64,000 nucleotides of DNA. Source: Actinomycetospora termitidis (lineage in GTDB: Bacteria; Actinomycetota; Actinomycetes; Mycobacteriales; Pseudonocardiaceae). Positions 43,662 through 55,414 of the stretch are shown piece by piece. The stretch is from assembly GCF_030286555.1 (NCBI RefSeq), contig NZ_JASVWF010000005.1, positions 310,001 to 374,000 of the forward strand, written 5' to 3'. The notes beneath the pieces are model-generated. The model was not told the DNA's origin. It saw nothing but the letters and a program-made list of their open reading frames with translations, and ran no database searches. Positions within the stretch are counted from its first letter, which is position 1. Each line of letters opens with the position of its first letter. Made by a program: the position numbers and the translations under genes.

Positions 43662-44261
43662 TCAGGACGGGGCAGCTCCGTCGATCAACGCCCGGGCGGC
43701 CCGGCGTGCCCGCACCGCCGTGGGTTCGTCGGTGACGCGGTCGGCGGTGAGGAAGCCGTCGGCGTCGAGGGTCGCGTAGCCGTGTGCGAGGGCCACGACC
43801 TGCTCGGTGAGCTCCAGCGCGCGGTCCCCGGCGATCTCGCGGGCGGGCTCGAGGAAGAGCTCCATGAGCGCCCTGCCGGCCTCGGCCAGCCCCGGGTCCC
43901 GGGCCGCGCGCAGGGCCGGCGAGAAGATCACGTCGAATCCGACCCGGCGCTCGGCGACCGCGGCCGCGTACGCCCCGCCGGCCGCGGCGAGGCGTTCGCG
44001 GGGGTCGTCGTCGGTCGCCGCCGCGCGGACGGCGTCCGCCAGGCGCTCCGCCGCCCGGGCGGCGACCGCGGCGAGGAACCCGTCGCGATCGGCGAAGTGG
44101 CGGTAGGGGGCGGCCGTCGAGACCCCGACCCCCCGGGCGACCTCCGCCACCGAGAAGCGCGCCGGACCGACCGCGGCCAGCTGGTCGAGCCCGGCGTCGA
44201 GCAGGGCCGGCGCCAGATCGCCGTGGTGGTAGCGGCCGCGCTGCCGCGGACCTCCGGGCAT
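43662..44261 (-). CDS. TetR/AcrR-family transcriptional regulator
   Basis: A 199-residue repressor. The DNA-binding domain (about 12-60) reads HHGDLAPALLDAGLDQLAAV, ARFSVAEVARGVGVSTAAPY, RHFADRDGFLAAV. The C-terminal part is a helical ligand domain (WHG-type, FDVIFSPALRA). GGAGG lies five bases before the ATG at 44261. It is divergent from a short-chain dehydrogenase gene with a palindromic operator between them. Confidence 0.88.
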   Translation of the reverse strand: MPGGPRQRGRYHHGDLAPALLDAGLDQLAAVGPARFSVAEVARGVGVSTAAPYRHFADRDGFLAAVAARAAERLADAVRAAATDDDPRERLAAAGGAYAAAVAERRVGFDVIFSPALRAARDPGLAEAGRALMELFLEPAREIAGDRALELTEQVVALAHGYATLDADGFLTADRVTDEPTAVRARRAARALIDGAAPS

Positions 44262-44302
44262 CGACACCTCCGCGATGTGAGAGGGCTGTTACTCTAGCGA
44301 GT

Positions 44303-44314
44303 GATAGCACTATC
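44303..44314. promoter_or_regulatory. Candidate TetR operator
   Basis: GATAG CA CTATC is a perfect dyad in the 69-base gap between the divergent TetR gene and the SDR gene. Autoregulation and control of the SDR gene is the simplest reading. Confidence 0.55.
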
Positions 44315-44330
44315 GCATTGGAGGCCCTTC

Positions 44331-45050
44331 GTGGACGCACCCGTCGTCGTCATCACCGGAGCGAGCAGCGGGATCGGGGAGGCGACCGCCCGCCTGCTCG
44401 CCGGGCGCGGAGCCCGTCTCGTCCTGGGCGCCCGCCGGACCGATCGCCTGGAGGCCCTGGCCGGCGAGCTCGGCGGCGAGGTCCGCACGCTGACCACCGA
44501 CGTCCGTCGTCGGGAGGACGTGGCCGCGCTCGTCGACCTGGCGGTGGAGGCCTTCGGCCGCCTGGACGTCGTCGTCGCCAACGCCGGCGTGAGCCGGATC
44601 GGGCCGCTGGACGAGCAGACCGTGGACGACTGGGACGCGATGATCGACGTCAACCTGCGCGGGGTCCTGCACGCGGTGGCGGCCGCGCTCCCGGTGTTCC
44701 GGGCCCAGGCCGCGGGCCACCTGATCAGCATCGTGTCGACGTCCGGCCTGAAGATCGTCCCGGAGCAGGTCGTCTACGCGGCGACGAAGAACGCCGTCCG
44801 GACCCTCTCGGAGGGGCTCCGCCAGGAGGCCGGTCCGCACCTGCGGGTCACCGCGATCTCCCCCGGCTTCACCGCCACCGAGCTCGTCGACGCGGTCGAG
44901 GACCCCGAGCTGCGCGAGCAGTACCGCGCCCGCATGGCCGAGCTCGGGATGCCGGCGGACGCGATCGCCCGCGCCGTCGCATACGCCATGGACCAGCCGC
45001 CCGGGGTCGACGTGGGCGAGATCGTCGTGCGACCCACCGCCCAGAATTGA
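44331..45050 (+). CDS. Short-chain dehydrogenase/reductase
   Basis: A 239-residue classical SDR with TGASSGIGEATARL (NADP loop), NAGVSRIGPL, the catalytic Ser and YxxxK in SIVSTSGLKIVPEQVVYAATKNA, and SPGFTATEL. Arg residues after the first strand (GARRTDRL) suggest NADPH. The GTG at 44331 has GGAGG six bases upstream, so the ATG at 44301 within the operator region is not used. It is probably the target of the divergent TetR regulator; the substrate is unknown. Confidence 0.88.
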   Translation: MDAPVVVITGASSGIGEATARLLAGRGARLVLGARRTDRLEALAGELGGEVRTLTTDVRRREDVAALVDLAVEAFGRLDVVVANAGVSRIGPLDEQTVDDWDAMIDVNLRGVLHAVAAALPVFRAQAAGHLISIVSTSGLKIVPEQVVYAATKNAVRTLSEGLRQEAGPHLRVTAISPGFTATELVDAVEDPELREQYRARMAELGMPADAIARAVAYAMDQPPGVDVGEIVVRPTAQN

Positions 45051-45097
45051 ACGCTCTCCTCACGGCACGTTCGCCGATCCGGGCGCACCATGGAGGC

Positions 45098-45511
45098 ATG
45101 GACGACGACCACGCAGGGGTCCCGGCCGAACCGGCGCGGCTGCGGGTCGGCCACGACGAGCGCACCGCCGCGATGAAGGCCCTCGACGAGCACCTCGAGG
45201 CCGGGCGGCTCGACGTCGCCGAGTACAGCGACCGGTCCGCCACCGCGGGTGCGGCGGTCTACCGCGACGAGCTCGACGTCCTGTTCCGAGACCTGCCCGA
45301 GCCGCACCTCGCGCCCGCCGGCGCCGCGGTGGTGCCGACGCAGCCCCGCCTGCCCGAGCGCCACGCGGCCCGCGCGCTGGCCGTGATCCCGATCCTGCTG
45401 GCCGTCGGCATGGTCGTGCTCGTGGTCACCGGCAACGGCGCGGGGTTCGTGCTGTTCCCGCTCGTCTTCCTGCTCATGGGGACGATCGGACACCGCCACC
45501 GGCGCTTCTGA
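45098..45511 (+). CDS. DUF1707 domain membrane protein
   Basis: A 137-residue protein with an N-terminal DUF1707 domain (about 14-65): RLRVGHDERTAAMKALDEHL and GRLDVAEYSDRSATA. A linker follows and then two membrane helices (about 90-132). The DUF1707 domain is common in actinobacteria and its role is unclear. GGAGG stands just before the ATG at 45098. Confidence 0.8.
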   Translation: MDDDHAGVPAEPARLRVGHDERTAAMKALDEHLEAGRLDVAEYSDRSATAGAAVYRDELDVLFRDLPEPHLAPAGAAVVPTQPRLPERHAARALAVIPILLAVGMVVLVVTGNGAGFVLFPLVFLLMGTIGHRHRRF

Positions 45512-45557
45512 GCGAGTACGTTCCTCCCGCCGCAACGCCGAGGCCGGGAGGTCCACC

Positions 45558-46451
45558 GTGAGCCGCGAGATCCGCACCGTCGTCGACGGGATGTCCTTCA
45601 CCGAGTGCCCGCGGTGGCACGACGGGCGGCTCTGGTTCGTCGACTTCTACACGCACGCGGTCTACTCGGCCGCCGGGGACGGCTCCGACCGGCGGACCGA
45701 GCTCGAGATCCCGGCCCAGCCGTCGGGCATCGGCTGGCTCCCCGACGGCCGTCTCATCGCGGTCTCCGCCCGCGACCACCGGATCCTGCGCCGCGAGGAC
45801 GACGGGTCGGTCGTGACCCACGCGGACCTGTCCGGGCGCGTGCCCGCGCAGCTCAACGACATGATCGTCGACGAGGCGACCGGGCGGGCCTGGGTCGGGA
45901 ACTTCGGGTTCGACCTCATGGGCGGCGCGCCGGTCGGGCCGACCACCCTCTACCGCGTCGACCCCGACGGCTCGGTGACCGCCGCGGCCGAGGACCTCTG
46001 GTTCCCCAACGGCAGCGTCCTGTCCGGGGGCGTCCTGCTGGTGGACGAGACCTTCGGCAACCGGATCAGCGCCTTCGACGTCCACGACGACGGGTCGCTC
46101 GGCCCGCGTCGCGACTGGGCCCGTTTCGGCGACCTCCCGACGGCGTCGGACCTGGAGAGCGTCCTCGGCGGCCAGCTCACCGTCGCCCCCGACGGGTGCT
46201 CCGTGCTCGACGCCGAGGGCTGCCTCTGGGTCGCGGACGCTCTCGGCGGGCGGGCGATCCGCGTCCGCGAGGGCGGCGAGATCGTGGACTCCGTCGAGCC
46301 CGGCACCGGCGTGTACGCCTGCGGACTCGGCGGCGCGGACGGCCGCACCCTCTACCTCTGCGCCGCCCCGGACTTCCTGGAGCACAACCGCCGCGACACC
46401 CGGGAGGCCGCCGTCCTCGCGACGACGGTGGACGTGCCGGCGGCGGGTTGA
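45558..46451 (+). CDS. SMP-30/gluconolactonase-family protein
   Basis: A 297-residue six-bladed beta-propeller lactonase-like protein. The metal ligands typical of the family can be seen: E in FTECPRWHDGRLWFVDF, N in LNDMIVDEATGRAWVGNFG, and D in DAEGCLWVADA. It probably hydrolyses a lactone and binds Ca2+. The GTG at 45558 has GGGAGG six bases upstream. It ends next to family A repeat copy 3, which lies between it and the convergent lpdA gene. Confidence 0.85.
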   Translation: MSREIRTVVDGMSFTECPRWHDGRLWFVDFYTHAVYSAAGDGSDRRTELEIPAQPSGIGWLPDGRLIAVSARDHRILRREDDGSVVTHADLSGRVPAQLNDMIVDEATGRAWVGNFGFDLMGGAPVGPTTLYRVDPDGSVTAAAEDLWFPNGSVLSGGVLLVDETFGNRISAFDVHDDGSLGPRRDWARFGDLPTASDLESVLGGQLTVAPDGCSVLDAEGCLWVADALGGRAIRVREGGEIVDSVEPGTGVYACGLGGADGRTLYLCAAPDFLEHNRRDTREAAVLATTVDVPAAG

Positions 46452-46463
46452 GGCTCCCCGATC

Positions 46464-46518
46464 CGAGCGAGCGGCACTCTCGCGCGCCTAGATGCTGCGA
46501 GAGTGCCGTTCGCTCGGA
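46464..46518. repeat. Inverted repeat family A, copy 3
   Basis: Arms of 21 bases at 46464-46484 and 46498-46518 (CCGAGCGAgCGGCACTCTCG...) with one mismatch, and a 13-base loop gcgcctagatgct. It lies between the convergent SMP-30 and lpdA genes, as a bidirectional terminator would. Confidence 0.85.
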
Positions 46519-46521
46519 GGG

Positions 46522-48309
46522 TCAGGCCTTGGCGGGCTTGCGCTTCGGCAGGTATAGGTCGGTCAGGGTGCCCTCGAACGCCTCGGCGGCCATCCCGACC
46601 GTCTCCGAGAGGGTCGGGTGCGGGTGGATCGTCAGCCCGATGTCGGCGGCGTCGGCACCGAGCTCGATGGCGAGCGCGGCCTCGGCGATGAGGTCGCCCG
46701 CCGCGGGCCCGACGATGCCGGCGCCGATGATGCGGTCGGTCTCGGTGTCGAACAGGACCTTCGTCGAGCCCTCCGACCGTCCCAGCGACAGCGACCGGCC
46801 GGACGCCGCCCACGGGAACGTCCCCGACCCGTAGGACAGGCCCTGCGCCTTCGCCTCGGTCTCGGTGACGCCGACCCACGCGACCTCGGGGTCGGTGTAG
46901 GCCACCGACGGGATCACCCTCGCGTCGAAGGCGCTCTTCTGCCCCGCGGCCACCTCGGCGGCCACCTTGCCCTCGTGCACCGCCTTGTGGGCGAGCATCG
47001 GCTGTCCGACGATGTCGCCGATCGCGAAGACGTGCCCGACGTTGGTCCGCATCTGCTCGTCGACGGTGAGGAATCCGCGGTCGGAGACGTCGACCCCGGC
47101 CGCGTCGAGCCCGAGCACCTTCCCGTTGGGTACACGCCCGACCGCGACGAGCACGGCGTCGAAGGTGTCCTGCTCCGGCGCCTTCTTCCCCTCCATCGAG
47201 ACGACGAGACCCTTCTCGGTCGCCTCGACGTTCGTGCACTTGGTGGAGAGGAAGACGTTCTCGTAGCGGGCCCCGATGTGCTTGGCCAGCGGCTTGACGA
47301 GGTCCTTGTCGGCGCCCGGGATGATCTGGTCCATCAGCTCGACCACGGTGATCCGCGAGCCGAGCTCGGCGTAGACCGTGGCCATCTCCAAGCCGATGAT
47401 GCCGCCGCCGAGCACCAGGAGCCGTTCGGGCACCTCGGCGAGCTCGAGGGCACTCGTCGAGTCCAGCACCCGTGGGTCGTCGTGCGGGACGAAGGGCAGC
47501 TGCACCGGCTCCGACCCGGCGGCGACGATGACCTGGTCGAACCCGACCACGGTCGTCGTGCCGTCGGCGCCCGCGACCTCCACGCGGTGCGGGGAGAGGA
47601 AGCGACCGGTCCCCTGCAGCGTCGAGACCTTGCGCTGCTTCGCGAGGCCGGCCAGGCCGCCGACGAGCTTCCCGACGACGCCGTCCTTCCAGTCGCGGAG
47701 CCTGTCGAGGTCGATCTCCGGTGCGCCGAAGGAGACGCCGTGCTCGGCCATCTCCTTCGTCTCGGCGATCACCTTCGCCGCGTGCAGCAGCGCCTTCGAC
47801 GGGATGCACCCGACGTTGAGGCAGACCCCGCCGAGGGTGTCGCGGCCGTCGACGACCATGACCTCGAGCCCGAGGTCGGCCGCCCGGAACGCCGCGGTGT
47901 AGCCGCCCGGCCCGGCGCCCAGGACGAGCAGCTGCACGTGCCGGTCCTCGCCGCCGTCGGACGAGGGGGTGGGCGCGGTGCGATTCCGGTCCGGGGCGCC
48001 CGGCTTCTCGGTTTGGGTGGAGGCCTTCTTGGTAGGCGGTGGCGTCGAGGTCTCGGTGTCACCCGCCCCGGACGGGGTCAGGACGAGGATCGGCGAGCCC
48101 TGCGAGAGCCGGTCGCCGACCGCGACCCGCAGTTCGGTGACCGTCCCCGCCACGTCGGCGGGGACGTCCATCGTCGCCTTGTCGGACTCGAGGGTGAGCA
48201 GCGGCTCGTCGAGCGCGACCTCGCTGCCCACCGCCACGTGGATCTCGATGACGGGGACGTCGGTGAAGTCGCCGATGTCGGGGACCTCGACGACGACGGT
48301 GTCAGCCAC
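46522..48309 (-). CDS. lpdA: Dihydrolipoyl dehydrogenase with N-terminal lipoyl domain
   Basis: A 595-residue fusion. A lipoyl domain (about 1-80, lipoyl Lys K44 in ESDKATMDVP) is linked by a Pro/Thr-rich stretch to the E3 flavoprotein (from about 125): LGAGPGGYTAAF for FAD, the redox pair in GGVCLNVGCIPSKALL, the NAD site LGGGIIGLEMATVYAELG, and the His-Glu of HPHPTLSETVGMAAE. It reoxidises lipoamide with NAD+. The fused form is familiar from proteobacteria such as Ralstonia and Neisseria. GGGAG lies seven bases before the GTG at 48309. Confidence 0.93.
   Translation of the reverse strand: MADTVVVEVPDIGDFTDVPVIEIHVAVGSEVALDEPLLTLESDKATMDVPADVAGTVTELRVAVGDRLSQGSPILVLTPSGAGDTETSTPPPTKKASTQTEKPGAPDRNRTAPTPSSDGGEDRHVQLLVLGAGPGGYTAAFRAADLGLEVMVVDGRDTLGGVCLNVGCIPSKALLHAAKVIAETKEMAEHGVSFGAPEIDLDRLRDWKDGVVGKLVGGLAGLAKQRKVSTLQGTGRFLSPHRVEVAGADGTTTVVGFDQVIVAAGSEPVQLPFVPHDDPRVLDSTSALELAEVPERLLVLGGGIIGLEMATVYAELGSRITVVELMDQIIPGADKDLVKPLAKHIGARYENVFLSTKCTNVEATEKGLVVSMEGKKAPEQDTFDAVLVAVGRVPNGKVLGLDAAGVDVSDRGFLTVDEQMRTNVGHVFAIGDIVGQPMLAHKAVHEGKVAAEVAAGQKSAFDARVIPSVAYTDPEVAWVGVTETEAKAQGLSYGSGTFPWAASGRSLSLGRSEGSTKVLFDTETDRIIGAGIVGPAAGDLIAEAALAIELGADAADIGLTIHPHPTLSETVGMAAEAFEGTLTDLYLPKRKPAKA
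48164..48204. repeat. 41-bp direct repeat, lpdA copy
   Basis: Identical in sequence and orientation to 49567-49607. It encodes the strongly conserved heart of the lipoyl domain (TLESDKATMDV). The identity at DNA level, with synonymous positions unchanged, is more than protein conservation alone requires. Confidence 0.85.
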
Positions 48310-48404
48310 AGCGATATCTCCCTGGAGGGGCGGAAGGGTTCGCGCCGCAGGTCGCAGGACCGCGCGACGGAGGAGCGCGGGCGTGCGCATCTGCTGGGCG
48401 CGAC

Positions 48405-49718
48405 TTACAGCAGCAGGCGGCGCTCGTCGCCCATGGTGTGCGCGAGGTGCCGGGTGAAGCGGGCGGCGAGGGCCCCGTCGATGACGCGGTGGTCGTAGGA
48501 CAGGCACAGCGGCAGCAGGTTGCGGGGCTCGAACTCGGTGCCGTTCCACACCGGCGCGATCCGCGAGCGGACGACACCGAGGATGGCGACCTCGGGGGCG
48601 TTGACGATCGGGGTGAACGCGGTGCCGCCGATCCCGCCCAGCGAGGAGATCGTGAAGGTGCCGCCGCGCATGTCGTCGGCGGAGAGCTTGCCGTCGCGGG
48701 CCCGCGCGGAGACCTCGCCGAGTTCCTTCGACAGCTCGACGATGCCCTTGCGGTCGACGTCGCGGACGACCGGCACGACGAGGCCGCCGGGCGTGTCCAC
48801 GGCGACCCCGATGTGGAAGTAGCGCTTGAGGATGAGCGCGTCCTTCTCCGGGGTCAGCGAGGCGTTCAGCGTCGGGTACGCCTTGAGCGCGGAGACACTG
48901 GCCTTCATGAGGAACGCCAGCAGCGTGACCCGGTAGCCCTCGGTCTTGGCCTGGGTGTCGAGCTCCTTGCGGTACTTGTCGGTCTCGGTGATGTCCGCGT
49001 CGTCGTTGTGCGTGACGTGCGGGACGTTGAGCCACGAGCGGTGCAGGAACGGCCCGGAGATGCGGGTGATCCGCGACAGCGGCTGCGTCTCGACCGGCCC
49101 GAACACCGAGAAGTCCTGGGCCGGCACCTCCGGGATGCCCGACCCCTGCTGTACCGGGGCCGGAGCGGCCGCCGGGGCCGCGGCCCCGTCGCTGCCGCGG
49201 ACGAAGGAGAGCAGGTCCTCCTTCGTGATCCGCCCCTTGGGCCCGCTCGCGGAGATCTGCGACAGGTCGACACCGAACTCCCGGGCGAGCTTGCGCACGC
49301 TCGGTCCCGCGTGCGGGGGCAGCTCCGAGGACGACGGGGCCGACGGTGCCGGGGCCGACGACCCGTTGGTGCCGAGGCTGTCGGGCTCCTGCGCGGTCGC
49401 CTCGGCGTCCGCGATCTCGCGGGCGTTCGACGGCGCGGGCGCGGTCGGCGCCTCCTCGACCGGCTCGCCGTCGCCGGCGTCGAGTACGACGACGGGTGTG
49501 CCCTCGCTGACGGCGTCGCCGACCGACACCAGCACCTCGGTGACGAGCCCGGCGTGCGACGACGGCACGTCCATCGTCGCCTTGTCGGACTCGAGGGTGA
49601 GCAGCGGGTCGTCGACGGCGATGGTGTCGCCCGGCGAGACGTGGACCTCGATGATCGGGACGTCGGAGAAGTCGCCGATGTTGGGGACGGTGACTCGGGT
49701 TGCCGCGGGGGCCGACAT
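48405..49718 (-). CDS. aceF: Dihydrolipoamide acetyltransferase (PDH E2)
   Basis: A 437-residue E2 with one lipoyl domain (lipoyl Lys K46 in LESDKATMDVP), a peripheral-subunit-binding domain (SVRKLAREFGVDLSQISASG, GRITKEDLL, about 140-175), and the catalytic domain (about 210-437). The acetyl-transfer motif is DHRVIDGALAARF. It forms the core of the pyruvate dehydrogenase complex. The catalytic region is close to proteobacterial AceF. It is 20 bases after aceE and 95 bases before lpdA. Confidence 0.95.
   Translation of the reverse strand: MSAPAATRVTVPNIGDFSDVPIIEVHVSPGDTIAVDDPLLTLESDKATMDVPSSHAGLVTEVLVSVGDAVSEGTPVVVLDAGDGEPVEEAPTAPAPSNAREIADAEATAQEPDSLGTNGSSAPAPSAPSSSELPPHAGPSVRKLAREFGVDLSQISASGPKGRITKEDLLSFVRGSDGAAAPAAAPAPVQQGSGIPEVPAQDFSVFGPVETQPLSRITRISGPFLHRSWLNVPHVTHNDDADITETDKYRKELDTQAKTEGYRVTLLAFLMKASVSALKAYPTLNASLTPEKDALILKRYFHIGVAVDTPGGLVVPVVRDVDRKGIVELSKELGEVSARARDGKLSADDMRGGTFTISSLGGIGGTAFTPIVNAPEVAILGVVRSRIAPVWNGTEFEPRNLLPLCLSYDHRVIDGALAARFTRHLAHTMGDERRLLL
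49567..49607. repeat. 41-bp direct repeat, aceF copy
   Basis: The partner of the repeat at 48164-48204, 1.4 kb apart and in the same orientation, in the aceF lipoyl domain. Confidence 0.85.
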
Positions 49719-49738
49719 GCTGGGTGTGCCTCTCTCGA

Positions 49739-52462
49739 TCAGACGTGGGCCGGCGCGGGCCGCTCGGGGTCGATGTCGTACTGCGCGATCGCGTCCGCGA
49801 CCACCGAGGGCTCGATCTTCCCGTCGCGGGCCAGCGCGGACAGCGCCGCGACCACGACGTACCGGCGGTCGACCTCGAAGAAGTCCCGCAGCGCCCTCCG
49901 GTAGTCCGAGCGCCCGAACCCGTCGGTGCCCAGCACCTCGAAGCGCCGGCCGACCACGAACTGGCGGATCTGGTCGGGGAACGCCCGCATGTAGTCCGTC
50001 GCGGCCACGACGGGCCCCTCGGGGCGGGTCGCGAGCTGCTGCTCGACCCACGACCGCCGGGGCTCCTCGGTGGGGTGGAGCATGTTCCAGCGCTCGACGT
50101 CGATCCCGTCGCGGCGCAACTCGGTGAAGCTGGGCGCGCTCCACACGTCGGCGACCACGCCCCAGTCGGCGGCGAGCATCTCCGCGGCCGCCTGCACCTC
50201 GCGCAGGATCGTCCCCGACCCCATCAGCTGCACCCGCGGCTTCTGTGCCGCCTTGGACCGCGACCGCCTCGCGGGCACCGGGGCGCCCTCGGAGAGCAGG
50301 TAGAGGCCCTTCACGATGCCCTCGCGCGCGGCCTCCTGCACCGCCTCGTCGTCCAGACCGGGCATGGCGGGGTGCGGGTAGTTCTCGTTCATCAGGGTCA
50401 AGTAGTAGAAGACGTCCTCCTGCTCGACGTACATCCGCCGCAGCCCGTCCTGGACGATCACCGCGACCTCGTAGGCGAACGTCGGGTCGTAGGACACGCA
50501 GTTCGGGATCACCGACGAGAACAGGTGCGAGTGCCCGTCCTCGTGCTGCAGGCCCTCGCCGTTGAGCGTGGTCCGCCCGGCCGTGCCGCCGAGCAGGAAG
50601 CCGCGGGCCCGCAGGTCACCGGCCGCCCACGCGAGGTCGCCGACCCGCTGGAACCCGAACATCGAGTAGTAGATGTAGAACGGGATCATCGGGACGTCGC
50701 TGGAGGAGTACGACGTCGCCGCGGCGATCCACGAGGACATCGCGCCGAGCTCGTTGATGCCCTCCTGGAGCAGCTGACCGCTCTTGTCCTCCTTGTAGAA
50801 CATCAGCTGGTCGGCGTCCTGCGGGGTGTAGAGCTGGCCGACCTGCGAGAAGATCCCGAACTGCCGGAACATCCCCTCCATCCCGAACGTGCGGGACTCG
50901 TCCGGGACGATCGGGACGACCCGCTTCCCGATCTGCTTGTCCCGCAGCAGCGTGTTCAGCACGCGGACGAACGCCATCGTCGTCGAGATCTGCCGGTCAC
51001 CGGACGCCGCGAGCTGCGCCCCGAACGCGGAGAGCTCCGGGACCTCGAGCGCCTCCGAGGTCCGCCGCCGCGCCGGCAGCGACCCGCCGAGCGCCTCGCG
51101 GTGCTCGCGCAGGTAGCGACCCTCCTCCGAGTCCGGCGCGAAGCTCAGGTACGGCAGCCGGTCGATGTCCTCGTCGGAGATCGGCAGGTCGAACCGGTCC
51201 CGGAAGATCGTGAGCTGCTCGCCCGCCATCTTCTTCTGCTGATGCGAGATGTTCTGGCCCTCGCCGGCCTCCCCCATCCCGTAGCCCTTGACGGTCTTGG
51301 CCAGGATCACCGTCGGCCGGTGCGGCTCGGTGACCGCGGCCGAGTAGGCGGCGTAGATCTTCGACGGGTCGTGCCCGCCGCGGGTCAGCGCCCAGATCTC
51401 GTCGTCGGTCCAGTCCTCGACCAGCGCCGCGGTCTCCGGGTACTTGCCGAAGAAGTGCTCCCGGACGAACGCGCCGTTCTTGGACTTGAAGTTCTGGTAC
51501 TCGCCGTCGACGCACTCCTCCATGAGCTGGACGAGCCGCCCGGTCGTGTCGCGCTTGAGCAGCTCGTCCCACCGGCTGCCCCAGATCACCTTGACGACGT
51601 TCCAGCCCGCGCCCCGGAACAGCGCCTCCAGCTCCTGGATGATCTTGCCGTTGCCGCGGACCGGGCCGTCGAGGCGCTGCAGGTTGCAGTTCACGACGAA
51701 GATCAGGTTGTCCAGGTGCTCCCGGCCGGCCAGCGAGATCGCACCGAGCGACTCCGGCTCGTCCATCTCGCCGTCGCCCAGGAAGGCCCACACGTGCCGG
51801 TCGGCGGTGTCGGCCAGCCCGCGGCCGTGCAGGTACTTCAGGAACCGCGCCTGGTAGATCGCCATCAGCGGGCCGAGACCCATCGACACCGTCGGGAACT
51901 GCCAGAACTCCGGCATCAGCCACGGGTGCGGGTACGACGACAGGCCGTTCCCCCCGGTCTCCTGCCGGAAGCCGTCCATCTGCTCCTCGGACAGCCGACC
52001 CTCGAGGAACGCCCGCGCGTAGATGCCGGGCGAGGAGTGCCCCTGCATCATCACCAGGTCGCCACCGTGGTCGGCGGTCGGCGCGTGCCAGAAGTGCTGG
52101 AAGCCGGTGTCGTAGAGCGTCGCCGCCGACTGGAAGCTCGCGATGTGCCCGCCCAGCTCCGAGGACTCCTTGTTCGCCCGCAGCACCGTCGCGACCGCGT
52201 TCCACCGGATCGCCGAGCGGATGCGGTGCTCGATCGCCCGGTCCCCCGGGTGCGGCGGCTCCTGCTCGACCGGGATCGTGTTCACGTACGGCGTGGTCGC
52301 CGAGTACGGCACCGGCGCGCCCGCGCGGCGGGCCTGGCCGATCAGCTCGTCGAGCAGGTCGTGCGCGCGCTCCGGACCCTCCACGGCGAGCACGGACTCG
52401 AGCGCCTCGCGCCACTCGGCGGTGCCCTCGGGGTCGGGGTCGGAGGTGGGGTCGGGGTGCAT
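49739..52462 (-). CDS. aceE: Pyruvate dehydrogenase E1 (homodimeric)
   Basis: A 907-residue TPP-dependent E1 of the homodimeric AceE type. TPP/Mg motif GDGEMDEPESLGAI and NCNLQRLDGPVRGN, active-site ASFQSAATLYDTGFQHFW and GQNISHQQKKMAGEQ all match. It decarboxylates pyruvate and transfers acetyl to the E2 lipoyl domain. The ATG at 52462 (MHPDPTSDPDPEG) has GAGGA nine bases upstream; longer readings extend into the ppdK promoter region. It is the first gene of the PDH operon. Confidence 0.96.
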   Translation of the reverse strand: MHPDPTSDPDPEGTAEWREALESVLAVEGPERAHDLLDELIGQARRAGAPVPYSATTPYVNTIPVEQEPPHPGDRAIEHRIRSAIRWNAVATVLRANKESSELGGHIASFQSAATLYDTGFQHFWHAPTADHGGDLVMMQGHSSPGIYARAFLEGRLSEEQMDGFRQETGGNGLSSYPHPWLMPEFWQFPTVSMGLGPLMAIYQARFLKYLHGRGLADTADRHVWAFLGDGEMDEPESLGAISLAGREHLDNLIFVVNCNLQRLDGPVRGNGKIIQELEALFRGAGWNVVKVIWGSRWDELLKRDTTGRLVQLMEECVDGEYQNFKSKNGAFVREHFFGKYPETAALVEDWTDDEIWALTRGGHDPSKIYAAYSAAVTEPHRPTVILAKTVKGYGMGEAGEGQNISHQQKKMAGEQLTIFRDRFDLPISDEDIDRLPYLSFAPDSEEGRYLREHREALGGSLPARRRTSEALEVPELSAFGAQLAASGDRQISTTMAFVRVLNTLLRDKQIGKRVVPIVPDESRTFGMEGMFRQFGIFSQVGQLYTPQDADQLMFYKEDKSGQLLQEGINELGAMSSWIAAATSYSSSDVPMIPFYIYYSMFGFQRVGDLAWAAGDLRARGFLLGGTAGRTTLNGEGLQHEDGHSHLFSSVIPNCVSYDPTFAYEVAVIVQDGLRRMYVEQEDVFYYLTLMNENYPHPAMPGLDDEAVQEAAREGIVKGLYLLSEGAPVPARRSRSKAAQKPRVQLMGSGTILREVQAAAEMLAADWGVVADVWSAPSFTELRRDGIDVERWNMLHPTEEPRRSWVEQQLATRPEGPVVAATDYMRAFPDQIRQFVVGRRFEVLGTDGFGRSDYRRALRDFFEVDRRYVVVAALSALARDGKIEPSVVADAIAQYDIDPERPAPAHV

Positions 52463-52713
52463 GCGCAGCAGTCCTCGGTGATCGCTGTGGGACGGACTAC
52501 CCACCCTGCCGTGCGGGGCGTCACGACGGAAGCGGGTCGGCGGTGTGCCTGAGCCATCGTTGAGCTTCGACCTCCTACCCGCCGGTTGGACGGACGGGCG
52601 CCGGTCCCACTGGATCGAACCCGAAGAGCGTGCGACCGCTCTCGGGGCATGGTCTCGGCCACCGCGACGTGCCACTTTCCTCGGGTGGCGGGATCCGTGC
52701 GCGGGAGGAACCG
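52463..52713. promoter_or_regulatory. Divergent promoter region of the PDH operon and ppdK
   Basis: About 250 bases separate the starts of aceE (leftward) and ppdK (rightward) and hold both promoters. GAGCG and CGCTC pair around 52627-52642 as a short dyad, and the ppdK start is preceded by GGGAGGAACCG. I cannot place -10 and -35 boxes firmly. Confidence 0.4.
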
Positions 52714-55404
<2,691 letters not shown>

Positions 55405-55414
55405 GTCCGGCCGC

